Source: Arachnopeziza araneosa | Lineage: Eukaryota; Ascomycota; Leotiomycetes; Helotiales; Arachnopezizaceae | Length of the DNA: 64,000 nt | NCBI GenBank assembly: GCA_003988855.1 | Contig: QYAI01000050.1 | Span: 1 to 64,000, forward strand | Reading direction: 5' to 3' | In this document: piece by piece, positions 11,412-20,950 of the stretch | Numbering within the stretch: the first letter of the stretch is position 1 | Layout of the letters: each line of letters opens with the position of its first letter | Notes under the pieces: generated by a model | What the model was told of the DNA's origin: nothing | Seen by the model: the letters and a program-made list of their open reading frames with translations, nothing else | The model's database searches: none | Position numbers and translations under genes: made by a program

Positions 11412-13745
11412 TCACTTGATGGCCTTTGTCGTCATCTTCTCTGCAAATTCAAGCTCGTCCCGTTTACAGGACCCGAGAACTTCGGAGGTGGATTTTCCAA
11501 TCATGCATACTCTATGAATGTTGGCTAAATGAAGCAACAGGTGGTCTGCCGATGCGAAGCTGCAAGGCGCTTCACAGTCAAAATTGTGATCCAATTCGAG
11601 ATGCCGAACTCGAACTTCCCAAATATCATTGATTTCAGGATCTGAGTTGGCAATTTCAATAAAGGTCCTTGCACAAAATGGGCACGTCGAGTCATCTGGA
11701 CTCGAATGCGTTTTGCTAGGGAAGAAGTAGCGAGCCAGGTCACCAGCCGCAATGTCTTCTATCGTAGGACATGACCAAGTCTCTCGACGCGAATGCCAGA
11801 TGTGTTCATGTCGTTTGGCATCTTCTGTATGTCTGAAGTAAACATTGACATCACAGTGTTGGCAGAGGTACTGCTCCCGATGAGAGTTTGCCCAAGACCA
11901 GCCGTCGCGTTTGCCTCTCAAATTCCATAACGTTTCAGCATTCCAATTCAATGTAGGAAACCAAGCAGCGCAACTCATGCTTGTTCGGTCTAATGGATAA
12001 GGTGGCCGCAGTGGATCCCAATGCGCCATCGATGCGCCTACATTGAAATGAGTGGCAATGTGTTCAACTCGCTTTGTCCAACTTGGCAGTATAATGTCGC
12101 AAAAACCACAGTTCCAATACCATTCATCATCCGTTGGATTTTGAAACCACCTATGCATTCTAGGAGTCATCTCCGACTGGTGGTGAATAGCCGATAGATG
12201 TTGCTGTAATGAATCTTTGTTGATGAACGTCCGATCTCTGTGCCAGTTATCATAACAACATTCTTCCACCGCATGATGCAACCCGTGTCGTCGATTAGGG
12301 TTTAAAACACCGCAGAATACACAGACATTGTAATGATTCAATCGCTCAACAGGACCATTCGGCATGCAAACCCACACTCTTTGCTGAATATGGTCTAACA
12401 CCTCGTGACGTTCCCATTCATCCTGGTCGCTACAATGCTGCAAGCAAAATGTACACTGGAACGACTTTGGAATATCGTCCCACGTACTCTCAATGAGAGG
12501 AGGAAGCCACGAGCTTGATGCTTCTGCTATGGAAGGAACTGTTAGGATGGACAATGACCGGCGTGGAGAAAATTCAAATGGTTGGGATTGTGAAGAGTCA
12601 ATCGACAGCGAAGATACAGTGCTGCGTGACGAATTAGGGCGCGAAATTGATGAAACCGGTCGAGATTCTTCCTGCTGAGCAGGTGACGTAGGCGGGAAAG
12701 TTGGGCTGGCCTCACTAGCCTCCGATGGACTTGTTCCAAATTTATCTTGAGGCCCAGCATCCGAAACAGCACGTGTTGCGGGAGGAGATTCGGTCGTAGT
12801 GGGGGAGGCAAGTCGTATGACTGTAGTGGGTTCAGAGGCAGGGCGAGAGGTAAGGATTGGTTTGAGATGGTCCACACCGGAGCTTGGAGAAGCTGGTCGT
12901 GATATTGAATAAACGGATGAACTTGGAGAGGAGCATATGGATAATGCTTCAGTGTCCGATTCTTCGGCAAATAATGATCCCAAAAGCTTTAGCCCTTCCT
13001 CAAAGTCTTTATCAAAATCATCAACTGTGGTCTTGGATCTCTTCCTTAAAGGTGCCGGTTTAGAAAGGCGGCCTCGTTTTGCAATAAAAGGTGATGGTCG
13101 GTGTATACGGTTCAACTTTTGCTTCCCTCCCAGCTGATGATATGGATTCGACTTTGCAGACTCTTCCCACGGTGTATCCAAAAGTTCGGGGGAGCTCTGA
13201 CTTGTATCGCGGTGGGAGGCTTCTTCTTCGTCATCGTAGTAACATGGTAGCGAGTATCGTTCGCATTTGAAACAGGATGGTTTTTGTCGGTCGCAATGAT
13301 ATTGATACAAGCAACATTGTCGACAGCTATCGGTTTAGGGGTTAGGGAATGTTGGTTTTATAAGTTGTTGTTGCGATATACGGAAACTTACGAAGATTTC
13401 TTTGATGCTTGCTGCACAATCTTGAGGAATGTCCTACGAGGTAGACCCCCACTTCCATTATCATCCGATGTTGTATCTCTACCATTGGTAAGGCTGGAGG
13501 AATCGAGAGCAGTTTCCAGCGGATTGGAAGGTATCTTGGTGTATGGTCCATGACTCTCGTGCTGTAATGTACGATCATTAACATCTAGCTTGTTTGTACT
13601 TGACCCATTGCCTACTGTAGAAACAGAACCCTTCTACAGACTCGTCAGCACACGATGGACGTATCAAAGTACCGGTACTTACATTGATGGCAATGAGGTA
13701 GAACTCGCGCAGAACCTCTGGAGAGCGCTCCATCTCAGTGATCAT
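11412..13745 (-). CDS. Transcription factor combining a Zn2Cys6 cluster with several C2H2-like fingers
   Basis: Three exons (13745-13683, 13633-13392, 13326-11412) give 739 residues in frame. The cysteine pattern CX2CX6CX6CX2CX6C, read as CRQCCLYQYHC then CFKCERYSLPC, is created only when exon 2 is spliced to exon 3, which supports that junction. A Ser/Pro-rich linker follows with two basic patches, including LRKRSKTTVDDFDKDF. The C-terminal half has at least five zinc-finger-like units: FQCTFCLQHC...H...H, CVFCGVLN...H, WNCGFCDIIL...H..H, YLCQHCDVNV...H...H and TCPFCARTF...H...H. The first exon, MITEMERSPEVLREFYLIAI, is short and needs transcript support. Likely a nuclear DNA-binding regulator; the target is unknown. 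Confidence 0.8.
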
Positions 13746-14279
13746 GCGACCACAAGAGCTCCCACAACCTCATTTCGTGAGTAGTTCAACTGGAATCCAT
13801 CTTCCTCATACGTGGTAGACTTTGCACGTCGTCGTGAGGCAGAAGAGACGCCTCATCGACCTCGAAATATTCGGGCATTCGTCTTGCTGCCCAGCGCCTA
13901 CTCTTCCCACAAAGGTGGGCATCACGTCAAGATGTTCCATTGGAAAGCCACCAGAAAAATTAAGGCTGTCTTGAATTGTCTGGTATCTGGGTGCTGCAGG
14001 TTGAATGTGTTGTTCGATGCTGAATGGTGGGGATGAGCTGTGACGTCTGATTGCAAGCGAGCTCCGAGTTTTCCCTTCCGGCCCTATCCCGCAAACTCGC
14101 ACAACTAATATCTCTCTACAACAACTATAGAACTTTAAATTTGAATCATCATTTAAAATTCAAAATGCATTTCAATTATGTGTCCAGGATTTCACATTTG
14201 AAGTAGGCATGCAATAGTCACGTGCATGCATTTGATCTTCTCTCCAATAACCGCAGCGATATATCTTGTCATTGCCGTG
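13746..14279. other. Intergenic stretch between two minus-strand regulators
   Basis: No supported gene. Plus and minus open frames of 70-98 codons lack recognisable content. Confidence 0.45.
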
Positions 14280-15012
14280 CTATCTTGGCTCGCTTGATAC
14301 CCTCCGCTTAATTCTCGTATGAGTCTTCATATGCCTCGTACAATGATCTTCTCGGAAGAAAAACTTGCCGCAAGCAGCGAAACTGCAGAAATACTTGTCC
14401 ATCTTGGTGTGGCGGGAATTCCCATGGCGAGCAAGCTCCTTTTTCGTCGCCCATCGAGAAGGACAACTTTGGCATTGAAAGGGTAGAGTGTGATATCGGC
14501 TATGATGACTGGACGGACAATGTCAACGGTGCTACCTAGTTAGAATCAAGTAGGGAAACTCACTTGTACGAGGCTATTGTAGAGAAAGTTTTTGGGCAAG
14601 ATGGCCAAGAACATGATATTGATTGCAGAGGTTCAATGGAACATGACAAGGGTATAATTGAGGCCGGTTGGGGCTCCTCGCCGAGTGGTGTTTCGCTCAC
14701 TTCACCCATCACGTTGTTGAATGCTGAAACGGACTTCGGGTCCATATTCCCGAGAAAATCTTCGGAACGAAGTATTGAAGGCATGTAAGGCGAGGACTCG
14801 ACAGCTATAGCTGATGGACTGTGTGTATGGGGTGATATGGGCATGTTCCAGAAGGAATCGTCGTCAAATATTCCTTCGTGGTTGTCTGAGCTAGATTGAG
14901 ATAGCCAATCAAATGTAGAAGCACTTTGTACATCAGAAATCCAGTTGGAACAATGTGTATTGGTGATATTTGGATCGGGCAATCTAGGATAGCAATTAGC
15001 AATCTGACAGTG
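14280..15012 (-). CDS. C2H2 zinc-finger transcription factor, 5' end unresolved
   Basis: The last exon (14508-14280) encodes C2H2 fingers: FQCQSCPSRWATKKELARHG...H and YFCSFAACGKFFFREDHCTRH...H, ending RIKRRVSSEPR. A 55-nt intron (14509-14563, GTGAGT to CCAG) joins it in phase to an upstream exon that contributes a further finger, CSWPSCPKTFSTIASY plus NHHSRYH, and an acidic Ser/Pro-rich N-terminal part with DNHEGIFDDDSFWNMP. Upstream the same frame is interrupted by one TAG at 15015-15013 and then stays open to 15357, without any ATG. The true start is therefore unknown: a very short intron, an undetected exon, or a nonsense mutation are all possible. A nuclear DNA-binding role is likely; targets are unknown. 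Confidence 0.6.
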
Positions 15013-15015
15013 CTA

Positions 15016-15357
15016 AGAGAGATCTAACACAAACTTTGGATAGTTGCTCGGTGTAATAAAATTAGTGGGTGACTGAAAATCTATTTCAAGGAGAGGTTGG
15101 TTGAACGTGGACCGCGATCCGTGAGTTTCCGGTATGGCGCCGGAGTCCCTTCGTAGATGTCGGTGAAGTTCTTCCCTTAGGGCTTCTCCTAACAGCGGAA
15201 GCCCTAAAAGCGGAAGAGCTTCACCGACATCTACAACGTATGATGCATAATGTTGATTTGAAGGAGGAATATTGCGGATATACGCGCAGGGTCCGCCGTC
15301 CGCGAGGCGGAAACCTACGACTGAAAGAATGAAACGCCAAGGTAGAACCTCAGTGAT
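15016..15357 (-). other. 114-codon open frame without a start codon, spanning a foldback
   Basis: The frame is collinear with the C2H2 gene downstream, separated from it only by one TAG. It has no ATG. It includes an inverted repeat at 15153-15234 that would be translated as a pseudo-palindromic peptide around ALPLLGLPLLGEAL. It may be an internal exon of the C2H2 gene, a pseudogene segment, or chance. Confidence 0.3.
15153..15234. repeat. 82-bp foldback element (near-perfect inverted repeat)
   Basis: Outer arms 15153-15175 and 15212-15234 match at 22 of 23 positions in inverse orientation (gtagatgtcggtgaag and its complement). Inner arms ttagggcttc (15177-15186) and gaagccctaa (15198-15207) are perfect. 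Together they form a 33-bp stem with an 11-nt loop and a small bulge. No obvious target-site duplication flanks it. Confidence 0.85.
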
Positions 15358-15844
15358 TCAAAACAGGCCCAGATGGCCAAAGAAGAGAGTTGAGAATATG
15401 AGACGGGGTGATCAGGGGGCCTTATGTAGATGACCTGGGCAGCCACTCCAAAATTGAGGCCTCCCGCAGACGCCTAGTTGGCATGCGGGGCAACCTTCCC
15501 ACCACAGTGAACAACCAATCATGCTACGAGCCTTGCATAGCACAGCCACTTTTGCAATTGGGGCCTCCAGGATATCATATTCCACCTCTTTAATTGCTCG
15601 TGGGAAGGCGTGAAAATAAGAAAGAACTTCCAAGAGTCTCCACAGGCAAATAGAGAAGCTCAGTCTCGCTCCTGAATCCCTGTGAGAAGAATGTGTGAGA
15701 CCTCTTTTCATACCGCGTGCCATGATTCAGACATGTTTTATATGACTTCCGAGATAAGAAATGCTATCGCACATCACAAATAGGTGTCCAGTGTTCACCA
15801 GCGAGCAAAAGAATCAATGCCTTATATACAAAACTGTTTCTCAA

Positions 15845-16260
15845 CATTGATTCTCGACTTTAATTCTCGACTTTAAATCCAGACATTCACTTACCCTGAC
15901 AACGGCCAAGACGGAGAGCGGCGAGGCCGCGAAATGCAACAAAACTTGACTTTTCGAATAATTCAAATCGATATTCAATCACTAGTTCTTAGCTTTAATT
16001 CTCAACTTTGAGTCTCGACTTTGATTCCAGATATTTAATTATCCTGACAACGGCCGAGACGGAGAGCCGCGAGGCCGCGAAACGCAACAAAACTTCACTT
16101 TTCGAATAAGTCTAATCGACATTCAAATCATTCACTCTTCCTGATAGAGATCGAGAGGACCGAGACCGACCAGGCCGCGAAATGCAACAAAACTTGACTT
16201 TCGAATAATTCAAATCGACGTTCAAATCATCGATTCTTGACTTTGATTTTCGACTTTGGT
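15845..16260. repeat. Degenerate tandem array, about three units of 100-148 bp
   Basis: The block gaggccgcgaaatgcaacaa, followed by aacttgacttttcgaata-like sequence, recurs starting near 15923, 16071 and 16171. In the first two units it is preceded by cctgacaacggcc and acggagag. Between blocks are repeated pieces of the type attctcgacttt. Units 1 and 2 are 148 bp apart; unit 3 is about 100 bp after unit 2 and lacks part of the spacer. No coding potential is seen. Confidence 0.8.
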
Positions 16261-16303
16261 TTCGGTATTTGTACGACTTGTTTAAAGCAATAAAAAACAT
16301 GAC

Positions 16304-16410
16304 ACCCAACCTTTGGTCAATTGGAGGAGGGAGGAAAGGTGAGCTGGAGGAAGAATGAAGAGCTAGTGGGGCAACACAAATCATGCTGACTTTAGTATGC
16401 GTGGGTTGAT
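16304..16410 (+). repeat. Dispersed repeat, copy A
   Basis: The blocks aattggaggagggagg...gaatgaag (16319-16360) and agctagtg..acacaaatcatgctg (16361-16388) are directly adjacent here. Both occur again, separated by 239 bp, in copy B at 25571-25879. It is non-coding, of unknown type. Confidence 0.7.
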
Positions 16411-16569
16411 TTTTCAAAGCTTACCAACTTCAGACTTCTGTTCTTCTCGCCGTCAGATAAACATTGCGCTCTCAGGTCCTCTCTTCTGGGGTATATTCTG
16501 TGGTCACGCTTTCATAATCATCCATTCATCTCTGCTTCAATCTCAACACAAACCCGTCTAAACTACACT

Positions 16570-16674
16570 ATGCTCGCCGCTGAAAATACGCAACGTACGA
16601 TTGAACGATCCAGTAAAGAGATGAAAGCCTTGCCTCCAATACTAAGAACGAGGGCCTTTAAAACTCTCGTATAG
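16570..16674 (+). CDS. Small open frame, 34 codons, doubtful
   Basis: MLAAENTQRTIERSSKEMKA begins the peptide. The sequence before the ATG is C/A/T-rich and purine-poor, like fungal 5' leaders (ending aactacact). It could be a short gene or the first exon of a decayed one. No family is recognised. Confidence 0.2.
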   Translation: MLAAENTQRTIERSSKEMKALPPILRTRAFKTLV

Positions 16675-16715
16675 ATGAGGTGGAACATAGCTACTCGGAA
16701 GAATCAGTTCTTAAT

Positions 16716-17122
16716 CTAGCTTGGTTTCCAGCTATAATATCTTTTGTCGTAAATATTTCCTGGTTTTGTTACTGAGATATGACTCTCTCGGTTGCGCTCA
16801 AAGATGTCATCATAGCTCTTCACCAAAGGAGGACTTGTGATGTTGCGCAAGAAGCTTAGAGGCACAGCTCCCACAAAGGCTCTAGTTACACCTTCAAGGA
16901 CAGCTTCGTTCCTTGCATTTTCTATGATATCTTCTCGAATAGCTTGTTTAAAAGGTCTAAATAATTATGAACTACAGCCGTGATCATTCACAGGGTACTT
17001 ACTTCGCTACATCCATGAGAAATCCAAATTCCGACTCCTGGGAGATCGAAGAGACTATATCTACTTGTATATGTAAAACTCTCGATTCTCACTCGGCCAC
17101 TCTTTAGTAGAAGGCCTTTCAT
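16716..17122 (-). CDS. Small three-exon gene of unknown function
   Basis: Exons 17122-17093, 17037-17003 and 16956-16716 total 306 nt and encode 101 residues in frame. Intron 1 is 55 nt (GTGAGA to CCCAG) and intron 2 is 46 nt (GTAAGT to TTTAG). The long last exon reads PFKQAIREDIIENARNEAVL, then GVTRAFVGAVPLSFLRNITS and ends YYSWKPS. The charged helical pattern looks like protein, not noise, but I recognise no family. It is convergent with the 34-codon frame on its left. It could be the surviving tail of a longer gene. Confidence 0.45.
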
Positions 17123-17710
17123 GATAGCGATATTAAATACAGGCGATTTATGTAACTAAAGCTCTTCATAACATCGCATTGGAATCCGCATCGGTGAGGA
17201 TGAGCGCTGGTCACGTGAGCAAAGTCATATCCTAGCCAGAACAGCGTGATGTTCTGAAAGTTAGGAGAATTCCCTTCTCAAATTCTTACTTGCCTAATCT
17301 TATGAAAAATGTCTCGAATAATTCACGACCTAAATATTCTCAAACCTACAAGGAATGAGTGACAGAATGAGAGCTTTTCATGGAGTACCATCCGCGGAGC
17401 CTGGAAGCATCGATATCCAAGTCAATACAAGTGCCGAATGATCTAGATCAACTAATCTCGTGGGTTGTAGTTGGTCTGAGCATTCGTTCATTGGTCAATC
17501 AAAGATCTAACTGGCTCCGGACAAGCCTGTTCGAGCTGAACTTTTGTGTTATCCCGCTCCTCTTGGCACTTCAGCCACTTCTCGGACTCCCCTTTACCCC
17601 TCAAATCTGGATCAGTCCCAATCAACTTCGTCTCAATCACATAAATCTCGTCCAGAATATAATCTGTTCCACTCATCGTAAAAGTTACACGTTTACGACA
17701 TACCTTGGGC
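17123..17710. other. Intergenic stretch, no supported gene
   Basis: A minus-strand open frame at 17488-17838 runs into the coding exon of the next gene; its 17488-17700 part reads like protein but has no recognised family. I left it unannotated. Confidence 0.35.
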
Positions 17711-19139
17711 ATGAGTGCTTCCTTCACGGCCCTCAGCCGGTCTCTCACGGGAAGCACATTTGCTCTTACGACGGCGTTCATCCCGCCAGCGACATGCTCG
17801 GATCTCCCTCTGGTTGGGATAGACCTGAGCGCATTCACGACTTACCCAGTCCCGCCAACGTTTGGAGAACAAGAGGACGAATGTATCCCTCCGTTCTTTT
17901 CTCAGGCGGACTATGGCACGTATAGCCCAGGAATGTGCCCTTCCGGATACACTACATGGGTTAGTGCTGTAAGCGGAGATTTCACAAGCGCACATTGTTG
18001 CCCTACTGCGTGAGTTACACTTGAGCTGGTATGAATCAACGCCATTCTAATTGTTTTCAAGGATTGGGGGAGGATGGACTGGCTTTGGGAGATTCTGTGG
18101 CAAAAGTGTCCTCAATAGACCGACAGCCGTCGTAGTTGGCTCTGGAAAATCAGCAAATGTGACATTAACAGTGACATCTTACTTTGTCGAGTCGATCGGA
18201 TTCCATGTCATGTATCAAAAGAGTGATCTTGCTCTTTTCCCGACGGATTACACACCTGGACTTGCTTATCCAACAGCGGCTGTGGTTTCGACTAGCTCGA
18301 CTTTTCCAACTACTAGTTCAAGTTCAGGAGCAACTATTCCACCTGTTATATCTTCCCCAATGGCCTCAGTATCACCAACTCCTGTCTCCAAATCATCTGA
18401 GCTAAGTGCCGGTGCTAAAGCCGGCATTGGAGTTGGCGCTGCCTTCGTGGCGGTTCTCCTGGTGTTGCTCGTCTGGTGGGTGCTTCGAAAGCGTAGACAG
18501 AGTTCGAGTAAAGAAAAGTCAATTCGACATTCCAATGAACCCGAGCTGCATGGCGATGACATCAAAGAAATATCAGGCGAGGGGGCCAAACCAAAGGAGC
18601 TTCAACCAAGCGCCACGGAGCTTGATGCGCCGAGGAGTGTCCAGCCAATTCATGCAGAGTTGAAAGGATCGGAAGTCCAGAATTCAGTTCAAGAAATGGA
18701 AAGCCAGCAAGTAAATCTTCCAGAATTGGCATCAACGACTCAAAACAGCGGTGTAACACCGGGCATAGCCTCGAGTAGTAATCCTTTGAATCCTGATACA
18801 ACAAGGAATCCTCGTTCCACGATACCAGAGGCAAATCAAGGCTCAATACAAGCGCACGAGCTACATTCGAATCCACAAGAAACCGCCTCCAGCGGGGATA
18901 TCCCACCTCCAATAAACTCTACTTCTTTTGATCCAAGTAAAGCGGGGCCAGTTGCAGATCATCTTTTCGAAGAGCATGGCGTAGAAGATCCTCCCGCAGA
19001 GAAGGAAATGCAAATTCAGGCAGAGGAAGGACGAAATAGTAAGCTTACAGCTCATGAACTTGAGATACAGTGGCTGGAGAGAGAGGAGGCAAGGATACGA
19101 GAGCGGAAAGAGCAGTTGAGGGTGGGGTTAAGTAAGTAG
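17711..19139 (+). CDS. Single-pass membrane protein with Cys-containing ectodomain and Ser/Thr stalk
   Basis: Two exons (17711-18009, 18062-19139) joined by a 52-nt intron (GTGAGT to TTCAAG) give 458 residues. The ectodomain has LTTAFIPPATC, SPGMCPSGYTTW and SAHCCPTA, a cysteine pattern common in fungal surface proteins that contain CPxGY and CCP motifs. A Ser/Thr/Pro-rich stalk follows, then one transmembrane helix (GAKAGIGVGAAFVAVLLVLL) with basic stop-transfer residues RKRRQ, and a long acidic, disordered cytoplasmic tail ending in a charged helix. The layout resembles Mid2/Wsc-like sensors, but no WSC domain is present and no cleaved signal peptide is evident at this start. A surface or sensor role is inference. 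Confidence 0.65.
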
Positions 19140-20109
19140 ATGGGAAGAGGTGGATAGAAGCGACGTAGAGTGGGCAGAGGCGACTGTAGCTTGAGGTTAA
19201 CAGGTATAATTAAATAGGTTCGAGCTCCTCAATGACCCATAATCTCGAATAACTGGCACATTTTGCATCTCCTTTTCTAACCTCTTAGCATGATCTACTT
19301 AAGACTGCTTCCTGTATAATATAGTTCATATCCGTTGACGGAAGCAAGAAGGCTGTACTTGATTAAAAGCCTCTCTCCGCAAATTGGGACTAAACAGTTG
19401 CCATGCTATTTGGATCCTATAGACAAATAGCAAACAATATAAATGCCATTCAATGTCGCTAACCAGATCGGCGCCAATGCATGTGTGCCCAAAAGCAGTG
19501 AATTCCACCCAACTCCTCTACACAACCAGTACTCGCTTGTGTATCCGATATGATCCTTTCGCTCTCGTGAGTATCGTTACGATAGTGTATCCTTGACTTG
19601 GAATCGCTGGAGAAACGACGATGGATAGGCAGTACGGAGGGCAGAAGATTCTGGTTCCAGCGTCAGTAAAGATAAGGCTCCCTTGACAATTTGAGCAGAT
19701 GAAGATTGACTTCTGCATTTTTCTGCATAAACCCTGCAGCCTCTTTGTATAATGCTGAGTTTGCTCAGGGGGTGGTTGTTATGGGTGAGTCGTTCTCATG
19801 ACGCCATTCAAATGCTCACCTCGCACCGAATCGTATTCCGTCACGGCATTGCAAGGCTGGATCTTTGCTTTGCTATGGTATCCTCGTGCGTCTGTTGCAT
19901 TACCGCATTTGGACAGGGTTTGTTACTGCGGGGCTATGCTGCGAGGCGTATCCTCATCACAGATACCTATTTAAGAGGCCAAACCAACATATCAATCAAA
20001 GATAACTACTAATAAATCCCCTCGACTCCCAACCGCAGCTATTTGTGTTGAACCTTGGCTTAACTTTGCGACAACAAACTCATAACTCATCGCTCTACGA
20101 CTACCAACG
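19140..20109. other. Intergenic stretch; promoter of the small protein at 20110
   Basis: No gene seen. A TATA-like tatttaag at about 19968, followed by a purine-poor leader, precedes the ATG at 20110. Confidence 0.4.
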
Positions 20110-20331
20110 ATGTCTGGTATCGATTCGGATGCTCGAAAAGAAGTCAACGACGGACTTATTAACTCTGGGAGTGCTGGCGTCGGACTGATGGCCGATACGG
20201 CTAATTCCTCTGTTGAGAAGCGTCGCAAGCTTAAAGAGGAGCGAGAGAAGCGCGAGGCTGCAGAGAAGGCCGCCAAGGAGAAGGCAGACGCCGCTGTTCG
20301 TGCTCAACCCTCATTTAAGAAGCTGAACTGA
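20110..20331 (+). CDS. Small charged helical protein, 73 residues
   Basis: Begins MSGIDSDARKEVNDGLINSG and continues into a strongly charged alanine/lysine/glutamate helix (KRRKLKEEREKREAAEKAAK), ending FKKLN. A single exon with a clear ATG and a TATA-like element about 140 bp upstream. Small Glu/Lys/Ala-rich proteins of this kind are common in filamentous fungi; I cannot assign a function. Confidence 0.6.
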   Translation: MSGIDSDARKEVNDGLINSGSAGVGLMADTANSSVEKRRKLKEEREKREAAEKAAKEKADAAVRAQPSFKKLN

Positions 20332-20950
20332 CGGTTGTTAATAATAGAAGGGAGGTGCCTCTGGCTAGAAGGCTCTCTCTACCGTCGCACCCACAGCTTT
20401 CCTTCCCATCAATCCTTACTCTCTTTACCGTCTCGGATTTCTCACTTTGCAGATTGGGGGACGCCTGCTCGCGGGAGAGGGAGAGGGAAGGGTCTCAGGA
20501 TCTAGGTGTTATACATCCTCTAGAAATAGACGAGTAAGTGCTAACTTAGCTAAACATACTATTTCGTAGCCCTGGAGATCGGTTCTCTTTCCTTTATCCT
20601 TATCATGAATTAATGGGCCATATCTTGACAGAGCTCTACGCATCTTCTCCATCTCGATTAGAGTATAGCTAACTTTCAAAAAATTAAAAAATTAAAAAAT
20701 AATAACCAAAAAAAGGGTGCAGATGTAGGTGGGAATCGATATTTTGGCCCAGTATCATCGTTATGGATGCTGCGTACCAAGAAAATGTTGCTGTGAGGCA
20801 CTCAGAGCCCGTGCACAACCAAGCATAGAAACCGGTTCCGCAGCCCCCTTCCACCTCACGCGCCTCTCGACCAGCTCGCTCACTCACTCGCGAAAAGTCC
20901 ATATTCCCCCCAGTGCCCGACCTGAACTATTCGAAGCCTTCTCTGACGTT
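20332..20950. other. Intergenic stretch; 5' region of the APH-like gene
   Basis: No gene seen. The frame of the next gene is open upstream to 20729 but begins with GTG and has no family features before the ATG at 20951. An A/T-only run (aaaaaattaaaaaattaaaa) lies at about 20678-20702. Confidence 0.4.

Larger units (their letters stand above)
15358..16569. other. Intergenic stretch holding the tandem array and dispersed repeat copy A
   Basis: The left part (15358-15840) has only unsupported open frames, including a minus-strand one at 15412-15723. The remainder is repeat sequence, listed separately. Confidence 0.45.

Noticed and set aside
16112..16417. Minus-strand open frame across the tandem array and dispersed repeat A
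   Set aside because: It translates repeat sequence and has no homology I can recognise; copy B gives a similar accidental peptide.
17488..17838. Minus-strand 116-codon frame overlapping the membrane-protein gene
   Set aside because: It overlaps the exon at 17711-18009, whose Cys pattern and downstream membrane anchor are more convincing; the non-overlapping part has no known family.
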